Below are positions 56,029 to 64,000 of a stretch of DNA of 64,000 nucleotides, piece by piece. Made by a program: the position numbers and the translations under genes. Location: positions 4,018,001 to 4,082,000 of the forward strand of contig NC_010524.1 in NCBI RefSeq assembly GCF_000019785.1, written 5' to 3'. The notes under the pieces were generated by a model. That model searched no databases. It had not been told where the DNA came from and saw nothing but the letters and a program-made list of their open reading frames with translations. The first letter of the stretch is position 1, and every line of letters begins with the position of its first letter. This DNA is from Leptothrix cholodnii SP-6 (lineage in GTDB: Bacteria > Pseudomonadota > Gammaproteobacteria > Burkholderiales > Burkholderiaceae_C).

Positions 56029-56643
56029 ATGAAAGTCACCAAGGCACAGGCGCAAGCCAATCGAACCCATGTCGTCGAGACGGCTTCCCGGCTGTTTCGC
56101 GAGCGGGGCTTCGATGGGGTCGGCGTTGCCGATCTGATGGCCGCTGCGGGCTTCACTCACGGCGGTTTCTACAAGCACTTCGGCTCCAAGGCCGACCTGA
56201 TGGCGGAGTCGACAGCTTGCGGCATCACGCAGACCCTGGCGCTGACCGAAGGCGTGGAGGTATCGGAGTTCGTCCGGCACTACCTCTCGCGCGAGCACCG
56301 CGACGGACGCAGCACCGGCTGCACGATGGCTGCGCTCGGTGGAGACGCCGCACGGCAACCGGAGTCGGTCCGGGGCGCCTTTGCGGACGGCGTCGAGAGC
56401 CTGCTGGCGGCACTGAGCCACCAACAGAGCAGCCCGTCGGACGCGGTCGACGCTGCGCAGGCGCGAGCCAGGATCCTCGATGCCTTGACGCACGCGGTGG
56501 GGGCCCTCGTCGTGTCGCGGGCCTGCCCGGACGATTCACCGCTGGCCGATGAAGTCCTGGCGGTCAGCCGGGATGCCATCCTCGCGTCGCTGCAACCGCG
56601 ACTGGCCGCGAGGCCCAGCTCCCGCAGGCGCAACACGGGCTGA
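56029..56643 (+). CDS. TetR-family repressor
   Basis: 204 residues. N-terminal helix-turn-helix (RLFRERGFDGVGVADLMAAA, GFTHGGFYKHFGSKADLM) in the style of the AcrR/NemR-like branch; the C-terminal ligand domain begins near residue 75 with GRSTGCTMAALGGDAARQ. Cysteines in that region could sense electrophiles, in keeping with the adjacent quinone-oxidoreductase-like gene. Probably represses that gene and itself through the two palindromes. Confidence 0.9.
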   Translation: MKVTKAQAQANRTHVVETASRLFRERGFDGVGVADLMAAAGFTHGGFYKHFGSKADLMAESTACGITQTLALTEGVEVSEFVRHYLSREHRDGRSTGCTMAALGGDAARQPESVRGAFADGVESLLAALSHQQSSPSDAVDAAQARARILDALTHAVGALVVSRACPDDSPLADEVLAVSRDAILASLQPRLAARPSSRRRNTG

Positions 56644-56710
56644 TCGGTCGGACTTGGCGCCCGCGTTCGCTCGGTTCAGCGCCACGCCCGCACCATCCGA
56701 TCCGCCCGTC

Positions 56711-57424
56711 TCAAACCCCCAGGTACCCCGCCAGCGCCGCACTCCCCGACACCTCGTCGGCCCGCCCCTGCAGCACCACCTGGCCCTTCTGCAGCACCAG
56801 CGCGCGGTCGCTGCGGGCCAGCACCTTGCGGTAGTCGCGGTCGACGATCAGCGTGGCAATCCCGCTGCCGCGGATTTCTCCGATCACGCGCCAGATCTCC
56901 AGCACGATCAGCGGCGCCAGGCCTTCGGTGGCTTCATCCAGGATGATCAGCTCGGGATGTGTCATCAGCGCGCGGCCGATCGACAGCATCTGCTGCTCGC
57001 CGCCCGACAGTTGCGCACCGAGGTTGCCGAGCCGCTCCTTCAGGCGGGGAAAGGTCTCGAGCACGCGCTCGTACGACCAGTCGTTGCGGCCGTCACGACC
57101 GCGCCGCGCGGCCATGATCAGGTTCTCGCGCACGCTCAGGTTGGGGAACACGCCGCGGCCTTCGGGCACGTAGGCCACGCCCAGGCGCGCGGCCTCGTGC
57201 GGCTTGGCTTTCGACATGTCCTGCCCGAACAGGCCGATGCGGCCCTCGCGCTGCGTGACGTGGCCCAGCAGCGTGCGGATCAGCGTGCTCTTGCCCATGC
57301 CGTTGCGGCCGAGCAGGCCGACGGTCTCGCCGCGGCCGATGGCCAAATCGACGCCGTGCAGCACGTGGCTGGAGCCGTACCAGGCGTGGATGCCGCGGGC
57401 GTCGACGATCAGGTCGCTACTCAT
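56711..57424 (-). CDS. livF: Branched-chain-amino-acid-type ABC transporter ATPase LivF
   Basis: 237 residues. Walker A GLLGRNGMGKSTL near residue 36, signature LSGGEQQMLSIGRAL near 137 and Walker B LIILDEATEGLAP near 157. Near the H-loop it reads LIVDRDYRK where most LivF have VEQN, so the usual position is changed. Last gene of the liv operon, 1 nt after livG. In the benzoate cluster the likely cargo is benzoate or a related aromatic acid rather than an amino acid. Confidence 0.92.
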   Translation of the reverse strand: MSSDLIVDARGIHAWYGSSHVLHGVDLAIGRGETVGLLGRNGMGKSTLIRTLLGHVTQREGRIGLFGQDMSKAKPHEAARLGVAYVPEGRGVFPNLSVRENLIMAARRGRDGRNDWSYERVLETFPRLKERLGNLGAQLSGGEQQMLSIGRALMTHPELIILDEATEGLAPLIVLEIWRVIGEIRGSGIATLIVDRDYRKVLARSDRALVLQKGQVVLQGRADEVSGSAALAGYLGV

Positions 57425-57425
57425 C

Positions 57426-58274
57426 TCAGTGCCCGCCCAGGTAAGCCGTGCGCACCTCGGCGCTGTTGCGCACGAAGTCGGGCGTGCCCGACGCGATCAC
57501 CGCGCCGTTGACCATCACGGTGATGCGGTCGGCGATGCGGAACACCGCGTCCATGTCGTGTTCGACCAGCAGGATGGCGTGCGCGCCCTTGAGTTCGGCC
57601 AGCAGCGCCAGCATGCGTTCGGTCTCTTCGGCGCCCATGCCGGCGAGCGGCTCGTCGAGCAGCAGCACCTCGGGGCCGGTGGCCAGGCACATGGCGATCT
57701 CGAGCTGGCGTTTCTGGCCGTGCGACAGCAGGCCGGCGCTGCGGTCGAGCAGGTCGTCCAGGCCCGCACGCGAGGCCGCCGCGCGGGCCGCAGCGGTGCT
57801 GGCTTCGCAGCGCTGCGCGCTCTGCCACCAGCTCCACGGTTTCTGCGTGCGCGCCTGCGCGGCGAGGCGGCAGTTCTCGAACACGCTGAAGCTCGGGTAG
57901 ATGGTGTTGCGCTGGTAGCTGCGGCCCAGGCCGGCGCGGGCGCGCCTGGGCTGCGTCCAGCTCGTCACGTCCTGGCCGAGCAGTTCGACCTGGCCGTCCG
58001 ACGGCGGAATCTCGCCCGACAGGATGTTGATCAGCGTCGACTTGCCCGCACCGTTGGTGCCGATCACGGCGTGCACCTGGCCACGTTCGAGTTCGAGCGA
58101 GACGCGGTCGACGGCGACCAGGCCGCCCCAGCGCCGCGTGATCTCGCGACCCCGTAGAAGTATCGGCCCCTCGGCTGACGGGTACGTCCCCCGATCCCCC
58201 GAGGGGATAGGGGCCGGCTTGGGAGCGGCCCGGCGCTCGGCCCCCTGGGCGCGTTCGAATTGATCTTCAGTCAT
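57426..58274 (-). CDS. livG: ABC transporter ATPase LivG with repeat-derived N-terminal extension
   Basis: 282 residues. Walker A VIGTNGAGKSTLINILSG near residue 71, signature LLSHGQKRQLEIAM near 185, Walker B EVLLLDEPLAGMG near 205 and H-loop LLVEHDMDAV near 238. Residues about 9-36 (AERRAAPKPAPIPSG and on) have no LivG counterpart and are encoded by a palindromic repeat unit at 58164-58248. Normal LivG homology resumes at ILLRGREITRRWGG. ATG 58274 overlaps the livM stop (ATGA), so the extension appears translated. Confidence 0.9.
   Translation of the reverse strand: MTEDQFERAQGAERRAAPKPAPIPSGDRGTYPSAEGPILLRGREITRRWGGLVAVDRVSLELERGQVHAVIGTNGAGKSTLINILSGEIPPSDGQVELLGQDVTSWTQPRRARAGLGRSYQRNTIYPSFSVFENCRLAAQARTQKPWSWWQSAQRCEASTAAARAAASRAGLDDLLDRSAGLLSHGQKRQLEIAMCLATGPEVLLLDEPLAGMGAEETERMLALLAELKGAHAILLVEHDMDAVFRIADRITVMVNGAVIASGTPDFVRNSAEVRTAYLGGH
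58164..58248 (-). repeat. Palindromic repeat copy C, inside livG coding sequence
   Basis: Read on the minus strand it contains GCGCCGGGCCGCTCCCAAGC and CCCCTCGGGGG, aligning with copies A (59290) and B (60283) but in inverted orientation. It lies in frame near the 5' end of livG. Confidence 0.6.
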
Positions 58275-59278
58275 GCACGACTCCCATCGGCGCGACGCGC
58301 CCCCGTGAGCCGACCTTCGAGCCGTTCACGCAGTTGTTGCGGCACGCCCACCAGCCCGCGCGGCAGCAGGGCCACGCTGGCGATGATGGTCAGACCCAGG
58401 CCCAGGTGCCAATGTTTGGCGAAGGCGCCGAAGATCGCCTCCGACTTGAAGAACTCCTGCAGCAGCGCGAACGCGAATGCACCGATCAGCGCGCCGCGCA
58501 AGTGGCCCAGGCCGCCGAGGATGATCATGATCAGCACAGCGCCCGACATGTGCCAGCTCATCAGCTCGGGATTGACGAAACCGTCCTTCACGCCGAACAG
58601 GAAACCCGCCAGCCCGGCGATGCCGCCCGAGATCACGAACGCCGCCAGCTTGTACGGATAGGTCGAGAAACCGGTGGCGCGCATGCGCTGCTCGTTGACC
58701 TTGATGCCCGCCAGCGCGCGGCCGAAGCGCGAGCGCAGCAGCAGCGCCAGGAAGCCGAACACGCCGAGCAGGCAGGCCCAGGTGAAGGCGTAGAACAGCA
58801 TCGGCCGGTCGAGGTCGATCAGCGTCGCGCCGCCCAGCGCAAGCACCGGCTTGACGTAGAGGTAGATGCCGTCGGTGCCGCCACCCAGCGGCGTGTCGTG
58901 CACGATGTAGTAGGCCATCTGCGCAAACGCCAGCGTCACCATGATGAAGTACACGCCCTTGGTGCGCAGCGACAGCGCGCCCATCAGCAGCGCGAACAGC
59001 GCCGCCGCCAACACACTGGCCGGCAGCACCCACCACAGCGCCGCGGCCTCGCCTTCGGGCGACAGCAGCACCGCCGCATAGGCACCGATGCCGAAGAACG
59101 CCGCCTGGCCGAAGCACACCAGGCCGGTGCTGCCGACCAGCAGTTCGAGGCTCAGCGCCAGCACCGCAAAGATCATGATCTTGCTGACCAGGTCGATGCC
59201 GTAGCTGCCCGAGACCAGCGGATAGACCGCCAGCAGCGCGAAGCACAGCGCGACGAAGAGAGATTTGGGATTTGTCAT
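58271..59278 (-). CDS. livM: ABC transporter permease LivM
   Basis: 335 residues, about nine to ten membrane segments. LSLELLVGSTGLVCFGQAAF near residue 40 and FGRALAGIKVNEQRMRATGF near 195, the cytoplasmic coupling region, are LivM-typical. ATG 59278 chosen; a longer in-frame version to 59305 runs into the repeat at the livH-livM junction. Coupled to livG. Confidence 0.93.
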   Translation of the reverse strand: MTNPKSLFVALCFALLAVYPLVSGSYGIDLVSKIMIFAVLALSLELLVGSTGLVCFGQAAFFGIGAYAAVLLSPEGEAAALWWVLPASVLAAALFALLMGALSLRTKGVYFIMVTLAFAQMAYYIVHDTPLGGGTDGIYLYVKPVLALGGATLIDLDRPMLFYAFTWACLLGVFGFLALLLRSRFGRALAGIKVNEQRMRATGFSTYPYKLAAFVISGGIAGLAGFLFGVKDGFVNPELMSWHMSGAVLIMIILGGLGHLRGALIGAFAFALLQEFFKSEAIFGAFAKHWHLGLGLTIIASVALLPRGLVGVPQQLRERLEGRLTGARRADGSRA

Positions 59279-59289
59279 GTCGTCAGTCC

Positions 59290-59346
59290 CGCCGGGCCGC
59301 CCCAAGGGGCTGACGCGCCCCTCGGGGGCCGCGAACGAAGTGAGCT
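59290..59346 (+). repeat. Palindromic repeat copy A, livH-livM junction
   Basis: Contains CGCCGGGCCGCCCCAAG and GCGCCCCTCGGGGGCC. Shares its core with copies B and C. Occupies most of the 80-bp gap between livH and livM. Confidence 0.6.
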
Positions 59347-59358
59347 TGGGGTCGTCAT

Positions 59359-60240
59359 TTAGCCGGCTTTAAAAAGTCCGTCCGGCTTCCACAGCAGGAT
59401 CAGCGCCATCAGCACATAGACCAGCACACCCGCCGCCTGCGGAAAGATCACCTTGCCGAAGGTGTCGACCACGCCGATCAGCAGCGCCGCCAGCAGCGCG
59501 CCGCGGATCGAGCCGATGCCGCCGATCACCACCACCACGAAGCAGATGATCAGCACCGTGCTGCCCATGCCCGGGTAGACCGACGACACCGGCGCGGCCA
59601 CCATGCCGGCCAGCACCGCGATCGCCACGCCGGCCGCGAACACCACGCGATACAAGAACTTGATGTCGATGCCCAGCGACTGCACCATTTCGCGGTTGGT
59701 GCTGCCGGCGCGGATCATCATGCCCAGCCGCGTGCGCGTGAACACGAAGTACATGCCCAGCGCCAGCACCAGGCAGACCGCCGAGATGAACAGGCGGTAG
59801 ACCGGGTAGGTCATCATGTCGCCGAGCGGCAAGGTGCCCGAGAGAAACGCCGGCGGCTGCACGCCGTGCACGTCGTCGCCCACCAGCAGGCTGCGCAACT
59901 CCTCGAACACCAGGATCAGGCCGTAGGTCATCAGCACCTGCTGCAGGTGTTCACGATCGTAGAGAAAGCTGAAGAAGGCCCACTCCAGCACGTAGCCGAA
60001 GATCACCGCCAGCACCAGCCCGATCGCCAGCACCGCGAAGAAGCCACCGCCGAAGGTGCGCTCGACGACCGGCGCCAGCGCGTACGCCATGTAGGCGCCG
60101 ATCATGTAGAAGCTGCCGTGCGCCAGGTTGATGACGCCCATGATCCCGAAGATCAGCGTCAGCCCCGAGGCGACCAGGAACAGCAGCAGGCCGTACTGCA
60201 GCGCGTTGAGGCACTGGATGAGAAAGGTGGCTAAGTCCAT
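59359..60240 (-). CDS. livH: ABC transporter permease LivH
   Basis: 293 residues, about eight membrane segments. GLTLIFGIMGVINLAHGSFY near residue 26 and RTRLGMMIRAGSTNREMVQS near 175 (coupling loop) are the LivH hallmarks. ATG 60240 begins MDLATFLIQCLNALQYG. Separated from livK by a 126-bp gap carrying palindromic repeat B. Confidence 0.94.
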   Translation of the reverse strand: MDLATFLIQCLNALQYGLLLFLVASGLTLIFGIMGVINLAHGSFYMIGAYMAYALAPVVERTFGGGFFAVLAIGLVLAVIFGYVLEWAFFSFLYDREHLQQVLMTYGLILVFEELRSLLVGDDVHGVQPPAFLSGTLPLGDMMTYPVYRLFISAVCLVLALGMYFVFTRTRLGMMIRAGSTNREMVQSLGIDIKFLYRVVFAAGVAIAVLAGMVAAPVSSVYPGMGSTVLIICFVVVVIGGIGSIRGALLAALLIGVVDTFGKVIFPQAAGVLVYVLMALILLWKPDGLFKAG

Positions 60241-60282
60241 GAGCACAGACGCAGGTAAGGCATTGCAAAGTCTCGTCGCGGC

Positions 60283-60363
60283 GGGGCCCAACCGGCGCCG
60301 GGCCGCCCCAAGCCGGTTGCTCCCCCTCGGGGGGACGACGCCGTACCCGGCGTCCAGGGGGCT
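60283..60363 (+). repeat. Palindromic repeat copy B, livK-livH junction
   Basis: Contains GCGCCGGGCCGCCCCAAG, CTCCCCCTCGGGGGGA and a second small palindrome GACGCCGTACCCGGCGTC. If transcribed it would fold into strong hairpins after livK, which could set lower livHMGF expression relative to the binding protein. Confidence 0.65.
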
Positions 60364-60366
60364 GCA

Positions 60367-61539
60367 TCACATCTTGCAGCCGCGGGCCGGGTCGGTCAGC
60401 GCCTTGCTTGCCACGCCGATGGTCTTGTTCTCCTTGCCGACCACCTGGCGCAGGTAGATGTCCTGCACCGGGTTGTGCGCCTTCGACACGGTGAAGGCGC
60501 CACGCGGGCTGTCGATCTTCGCCTTCTCGACGGCAGCGGCGAACTCGGCCTTCTTGCCCACGTCACCCTTCACCGCTGCCAGGCCGACCGCCAGCATCTG
60601 CGCCGCGTCGTAACCCTGCACCGCATAGACGTCGGGCTGCAGCTTGTAGGCCTTGGCATAGGCCAGGCGGAAGCTGCTGTCGCGCGGCGTGGCCAGGCTG
60701 TCGGCGTAATGCAGCGTGGTCAGCAGGCCGTCGGCATCGGCGCCTTGCGCATCGAGCGTGCCATCGGTCAGGAAACCCGCACCGTACAGCGGGATGCTCT
60801 TCTTCAGGCCCGCACCGGCGTAGTCCTTGACGAACTTGACCGCGCCGCCACCGGCAAAGAAGGTGTAGACGGCATCGGGCTTGGCCGCCGCGATCTCGGT
60901 CAGCAGGGCCTGGAACTCGACGCCCGGGAACGGCAGGTTCAGCTCCTTGATCACCTCGCCGCCGGCCTTCTGGAAGGCCTCCTTGAAGCCGCGCACCGAC
61001 TCGTCGCCGGCGGCGTATTTCCAGGTGATGGTGACGACCTTCTTGTGGCCCTTCTTGGCCATCACCTCGCCCATCGCGTAACCCGGCTGCCAGTTCGAGA
61101 ACGAGCTGCGGAAGATGTTGGGCGCGCACATCGGGCCGGTCACCGCGTCGGCGCCGGCGTTGGGCACGATCAGCAGTGTGCCGGTGTCCTTGGCGACCTT
61201 GGCCATGCCCATCGCAACGCCCGAGTGCACGCTGCCGATCAGCACGTCGACGGCGTCGCGCTTGATCAGCTTGTTGACGTTGTCGGTGGCCTTGGACGGG
61301 TCGGATTCGTCGTCGACCTTGAAGAACTCCACCTCGCGCCCGCCGAGCTTGCCGCCCTGCTCGGCCACGTGCAGGCGAAAGCCGTTTTCGATCGCCGTGC
61401 CGAGTGCGGCGAAGGTGCCGGTGTAGGGCAGCATCAGGCCGACCTTGAGCTTGGGCGCGGCCTGCGCATGGACCAGCGGCGATGCGAAAGCGGCGAGTGC
61501 GACGGCGCTGGCGATGAGGGTTCTGCGGGTGGTGTTCAT
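60367..61539 (-). CDS. livK: Periplasmic substrate-binding protein of the Liv-type ABC transporter
   Basis: 390 residues. Sec signal peptide (residues 1-25, cleavage after VHA), then the type I periplasmic-binding fold: VGLMLPYTGTFAALGTAIEN, DDESDPSKATDNVNKLI and VDVLIGSVHSGVAMGM. This branch, next to benzoate-CoA ligase genes, is thought to bind aromatic acids. ATG overlaps the hydrolase stop (ATGA). C-terminal Cys near the end (ARGCKM). Confidence 0.93.
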   Translation of the reverse strand: MNTTRRTLIASAVALAAFASPLVHAQAAPKLKVGLMLPYTGTFAALGTAIENGFRLHVAEQGGKLGGREVEFFKVDDESDPSKATDNVNKLIKRDAVDVLIGSVHSGVAMGMAKVAKDTGTLLIVPNAGADAVTGPMCAPNIFRSSFSNWQPGYAMGEVMAKKGHKKVVTITWKYAAGDESVRGFKEAFQKAGGEVIKELNLPFPGVEFQALLTEIAAAKPDAVYTFFAGGGAVKFVKDYAGAGLKKSIPLYGAGFLTDGTLDAQGADADGLLTTLHYADSLATPRDSSFRLAYAKAYKLQPDVYAVQGYDAAQMLAVGLAAVKGDVGKKAEFAAAVEKAKIDSPRGAFTVSKAHNPVQDIYLRQVVGKENKTIGVASKALTDPARGCKM

Positions 61540-62354
61540 GTCTTGTCTCCGGCGGATTGTTGTGTGATGAAAGCGGTGACGGCGGCGATCAGCGGGTCGG
61601 TCTGATCGCGATGCGGCGAGTGGCCGCAATCGGCCAACTCCAGCAACTCGGTCTGCGGCACGCGGCGCGCGATGCCGCGGATCTGTTCGAGCGTGCCGTA
61701 TTGATCGTCGAGCCCCTGCACCGCCAGCAGCGGGCAGGTGATGGTGCGGATCTCGGCCTCGATCGACCACTGCTTGAACGGCGGGTGCAGCCAGATGCCG
61801 TTCCAGCCCCAGAAGGCCGAGTCGGGGTCGTCGTGATGGCGTGCCAGGCGCTGGCGCAAGTCGGTTTCGAGATAGGCGATGCGGGCCTTCTCGATGCTCG
61901 CCACCGACAGATCCTCGACCAGGATGTGCGGCGCCAGCACGATCGCGCCGGCGATGCGATCCGGGAAATGCGCCGCGTACAACAGCGTGATCGAGCCGCC
62001 GTCGCTGTGGCCGAACAGCCAGGGCGGATGCGCCTGCGTGTCGACATCGAGCGCCTGCAGCAAGGCCGGCAGCACCTCGTGCGCCTGGCGGTGCATGAAG
62101 TCCAGGCCCCAGGCCTCCTCGACCGCACGCGGCGTCGAGCGGCCATAACCGGGGCGCGAATAGACCAGCCCGCGGCAATGCGCCGCCTCGCACAGCCGCT
62201 GCGGGAAATCGCGCCACATCGACAAGGAGCCCAGCCCCTCGTGCAAAAAGACGATCAGCGGGGCGAGCGAGCGCTCCGGCGCGATCCATTGATGCTCGAT
62301 GCTGACGCGGCGGCCGCGCCAGTCGATCTCGACGAATTGCGGGCCGGTGTTCAT
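61536..62354 (-). CDS. Alpha/beta hydrolase of the benzoate (box-type) cluster
   Basis: 272 residues. Oxyanion segment FLHEGLGSLSMWRDFP near residue 36, nucleophile elbow LFGHSDGGS near 115, and catalytic His in ADCGHSPHRDQTDP near 248. Homologues commonly lie between a benzoate-CoA ligase and a Liv transporter; a thioesterase or lactonase role in benzoyl-CoA degradation is suspected, not shown. ATGA overlaps on both sides tie it to bclA and livK. Confidence 0.87.
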   Translation of the reverse strand: MNTGPQFVEIDWRGRRVSIEHQWIAPERSLAPLIVFLHEGLGSLSMWRDFPQRLCEAAHCRGLVYSRPGYGRSTPRAVEEAWGLDFMHRQAHEVLPALLQALDVDTQAHPPWLFGHSDGGSITLLYAAHFPDRIAGAIVLAPHILVEDLSVASIEKARIAYLETDLRQRLARHHDDPDSAFWGWNGIWLHPPFKQWSIEAEIRTITCPLLAVQGLDDQYGTLEQIRGIARRVPQTELLELADCGHSPHRDQTDPLIAAVTAFITQQSAGDKT

Positions 62355-63946
62355 TTCGAAGTGGCCTCTTTTTCGCGCAGCTTGAAACGCTGGATCTTGC
62401 CGGTGGCGGTCTTGGGCAGGTCGCGCAGGAACTCGATCACGCGCGGGTACTTGTAGGGCGCGAGGCGATCCTTGACGAACTGCTTGAGCTCGTCCTCGCT
62501 GGCCTCGGCACCGTCCTTGAGCACCACGAAGGCCTTGGTCTTGGTCAGGCCCTCGGCATCGGGCACGCCGATCACCGCGGCTTCGAGCACCGCCGGGTGC
62601 TGCACCAGCGTGGCTTCGACCTCGAAGGGCGAGACGTAGATGCCGCTGACCTTGAGCATGTCGTCGCTGCGGCCCGAGTAGGTGTAGCTGCCGTCGGCAT
62701 TGCGCACGTACTTGTCGCCGCTCTTGGTCCAGCCGCCCTGGAAGGTCTCGCGGGTCTTGGTCTGGTTAGCCCAGTACATCATGGCCGCGCTCGGGCCGTG
62801 GATGTAGAGGTCGCCCGGTTCGCCGTCCGGCACCGGGCCGCCGTCCTCGCCGCGCAGCGCGATCTCGTAACCCGGCACCGGCCAGCCGGTGGTGCCGTAA
62901 CGCACGCGCTCGGGGCGGTTGCTCAGGAAGATGTGCAGCATCTCGGTCGAGCCGATGCCGTCGACGATGTCGACGCCGAAATGGCGCTTGAAGCGCTCGC
63001 CCAGCTCGGCCGGCAAGGCCTCGCCGGCGGAAGACACCAGGCGCATCGCCACCTCCGATTGCGCCGGCAGCTTGGGCGAGGCCAGCATGCCGGCGAAACC
63101 GGTCGGCGCGCCGAAGAACACCGTCGGCTTCGCACCACCGACCTGACCGAGCCAGCGCTTGAAGGTGGCGTCGGGTGTCGGCCGTTCGGCCATCAGGAGG
63201 GTGGTGGCACCCACGCTCATCGGGAAGCTCAAGCCGTTGCCCAGTCCGTAGGCGAAGAACAGCTTGGCAGCCGAGAAGCAGACGTCGTCCTCGCGCAGCG
63301 CCAGCACGCCCTTGCCGTACAACTCGGCCGTCCAGTACGGATTGGCGTGCGAATGCACCGTGCCCTTGGGACGGCCGGTCGATCCCGACGAATAGAGCCA
63401 GAAGCCGGCGTCGTCACGCGCGGTGGTGGCCGGCTTGGCGAGCGGCGCCTGCGATTGAAGAAAGGTCTCGAACTCGACCTCGGCCGGATGCAGCGGCGCG
63501 ACCGGGCGCGACACGATCACCTTCTGCACCTCGTGGTCGCTCTTGACCATCGCCGCGGTCAGCGCCGGCAGCAGCGCGCCCGACACCAGCGCGGCCTGCG
63601 CGCGCGAGTGTTCGAGCATGTAGGCGTAATCGTCAGCCGTCAGCAGCGTGTTGACCGCCACCGGCACCAGGCCGGCGTACATCGCGCCCAGAAAGCTCAC
63701 CGGCCAGTCGTTGCAGTCGTGCATCAGCAGCAGGACGCGTTCTTCGCGTTTCAGCCCCAGCGCGCGCAGGCCCGCGGCGACGCGGCGCACACGTTCTTCG
63801 AGCGCGCCGTAGCTGAGCGTGCCGAGGTCGTCGATGAACGCGGCCTTGTCCGGGCGCGCGGCGTTGCATTCGATCAGGTGCTGCGCGAAGTTGAAGCGCT
63901 CGCCGGGCGGCGGCACCTGCAGGTCGGGGGTCGATTCGATGGACAT
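62351..63946 (-). CDS. bclA: Benzoate-CoA ligase
   Basis: 531 residues, AMP-forming acyl-CoA synthetase. P-loop-like YSSGSTGRPKGTVHSH near residue 178, GSTEMLHIFLSN near 325, GDKYVRNADGSYTYSGRSDD near 418 and adenylation lysine in KTATGKIQRFK near 515. The benzoate/4-hydroxybenzoate ligase branch is indicated by ERFNFAQHLIECNAARPDKA and FFAYGLGNGLSFPM. AGGAG lies 8 nt before ATG 63946. It activates benzoate for the aerobic benzoyl-CoA route; box genes would be expected just right of the window. Confidence 0.94.
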   Translation of the reverse strand: MSIESTPDLQVPPPGERFNFAQHLIECNAARPDKAAFIDDLGTLSYGALEERVRRVAAGLRALGLKREERVLLLMHDCNDWPVSFLGAMYAGLVPVAVNTLLTADDYAYMLEHSRAQAALVSGALLPALTAAMVKSDHEVQKVIVSRPVAPLHPAEVEFETFLQSQAPLAKPATTARDDAGFWLYSSGSTGRPKGTVHSHANPYWTAELYGKGVLALREDDVCFSAAKLFFAYGLGNGLSFPMSVGATTLLMAERPTPDATFKRWLGQVGGAKPTVFFGAPTGFAGMLASPKLPAQSEVAMRLVSSAGEALPAELGERFKRHFGVDIVDGIGSTEMLHIFLSNRPERVRYGTTGWPVPGYEIALRGEDGGPVPDGEPGDLYIHGPSAAMMYWANQTKTRETFQGGWTKSGDKYVRNADGSYTYSGRSDDMLKVSGIYVSPFEVEATLVQHPAVLEAAVIGVPDAEGLTKTKAFVVLKDGAEASEDELKQFVKDRLAPYKYPRVIEFLRDLPKTATGKIQRFKLREKEATSK

Positions 63947-63979
63947 GGCTTGTCTCCTCTTCTGTGGCACGAGGCCGGC

Positions 63980-64000
63980 TCAGGCGGCCGGTGCTTGCAA
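63980..64000 (-). CDS. Possible 3' end of an upstream gene, cut by the window edge
   Basis: Six codons (Leu-Gln-Ala-Pro-Ala-Ala) and a TGA stop on the minus strand end 34 nt before bclA. Too short to identify; a box-pathway gene would be expected here. Confidence 0.3.
   Translation of the reverse strand: MQAPAA

Noticed and set aside
58271..59305. Upstream starts for livM (59305) and livH (60291)
   Set aside because: Both would extend the proteins into non-homologous sequence, livM's into a palindromic repeat; the internal ATGs at 59278 and 60240 match family N-termini.

Overview
The window is high-GC (about 70% by eye), densely coded DNA from a betaproteobacterium of the Burkholderiales. 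The gene repertoire (protocatechuate 4,5-cleavage genes, a benzoate-CoA ligase beside a Liv transporter, bioAFDB, KPAK-rich H1-like protein, palindromic repeats built on GGGCCGCCCCAAG) suggests the Leptothrix/Rubrivivax group, but species cannot be fixed from sequence reading alone. No rRNA, tRNA, CRISPR array, IS element or phage gene was found.

Region 1 (0-32 kb) is dominated by phosphorus and envelope-lipid functions: two ppx paralogues, ppk, a CYTH-CHAD protein, PhoD, LplT, a phosphatidylserine decarboxylase-like enzyme, an MGDG-synthase-like GT28, a GT4 lipid glycosyltransferase, a PlcP-like metallophosphoesterase, two PAP2 phosphatases and a set of polyprenyl-phosphate-sugar glycosyltransferases. 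Five transcription units share one promoter layout: PhoB-type heptamers (CTGTCAT-like) repeated every 11 bp, a 10-nt spacer, a -10 hexamer NAGCAT, then 6-7 nt to an ATG with no Shine-Dalgarno. They drive ppk (1851), the GT4 gene (9092), plcP-like (23369), the six-gene PAP2/glycosyltransferase operon (24381-31860) and a TatT-DctP-DctQM TRAP transporter (18994-15139). The spacing predicts transcripts that begin at or next to the start codon, i.e. leaderless mRNAs under phosphate-starvation control. Looser versions lie before phoD and before an Mpo1-like membrane protein. The genes fit phospholipid-to-glycolipid exchange, replacement of lipid A phosphates by sugars, polyphosphate handling and a phosphate-controlled TRAP uptake system.

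Region 2 (32-39 kb) is housekeeping: galU, a degenerate 2-hydroxyacid dehydrogenase, valS, a 3-hydroxybutyryl-CoA dehydrogenase and a diacylglycerol-kinase-like lipid kinase.

Region 3 (39-47 kb) is a protocatechuate meta-cleavage cluster: a LysR regulator, ligJ, ligK, a DUF1932 oxidoreductase, ligI, a long imperfect inverted repeat, then ligA, ligB, ligC and an AEC permease. A CNNM/CorC protein follows on the other strand.

Region 4 (48.5-54.3 kb) is bioA-bioF-bioD-bioB with a cytochrome P450 whose ATG overlaps the bioB stop.

Region 5 (54.3-56.7 kb) looks inserted: sugE, a quinone-oxidoreductase-like gene and a divergent TetR gene with two palindromic operators, next to what may be the 3' stump of an older gene.

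Region 6 (56.7-64 kb, minus strand) is bclA - alpha/beta hydrolase - livK-H-M-G-F, the uptake and activation end of an aerobic benzoyl-CoA (box-type) pathway that probably continues beyond the right edge. Palindromic repeats sit at three successive liv gene junctions, one of them inside the livG coding sequence.
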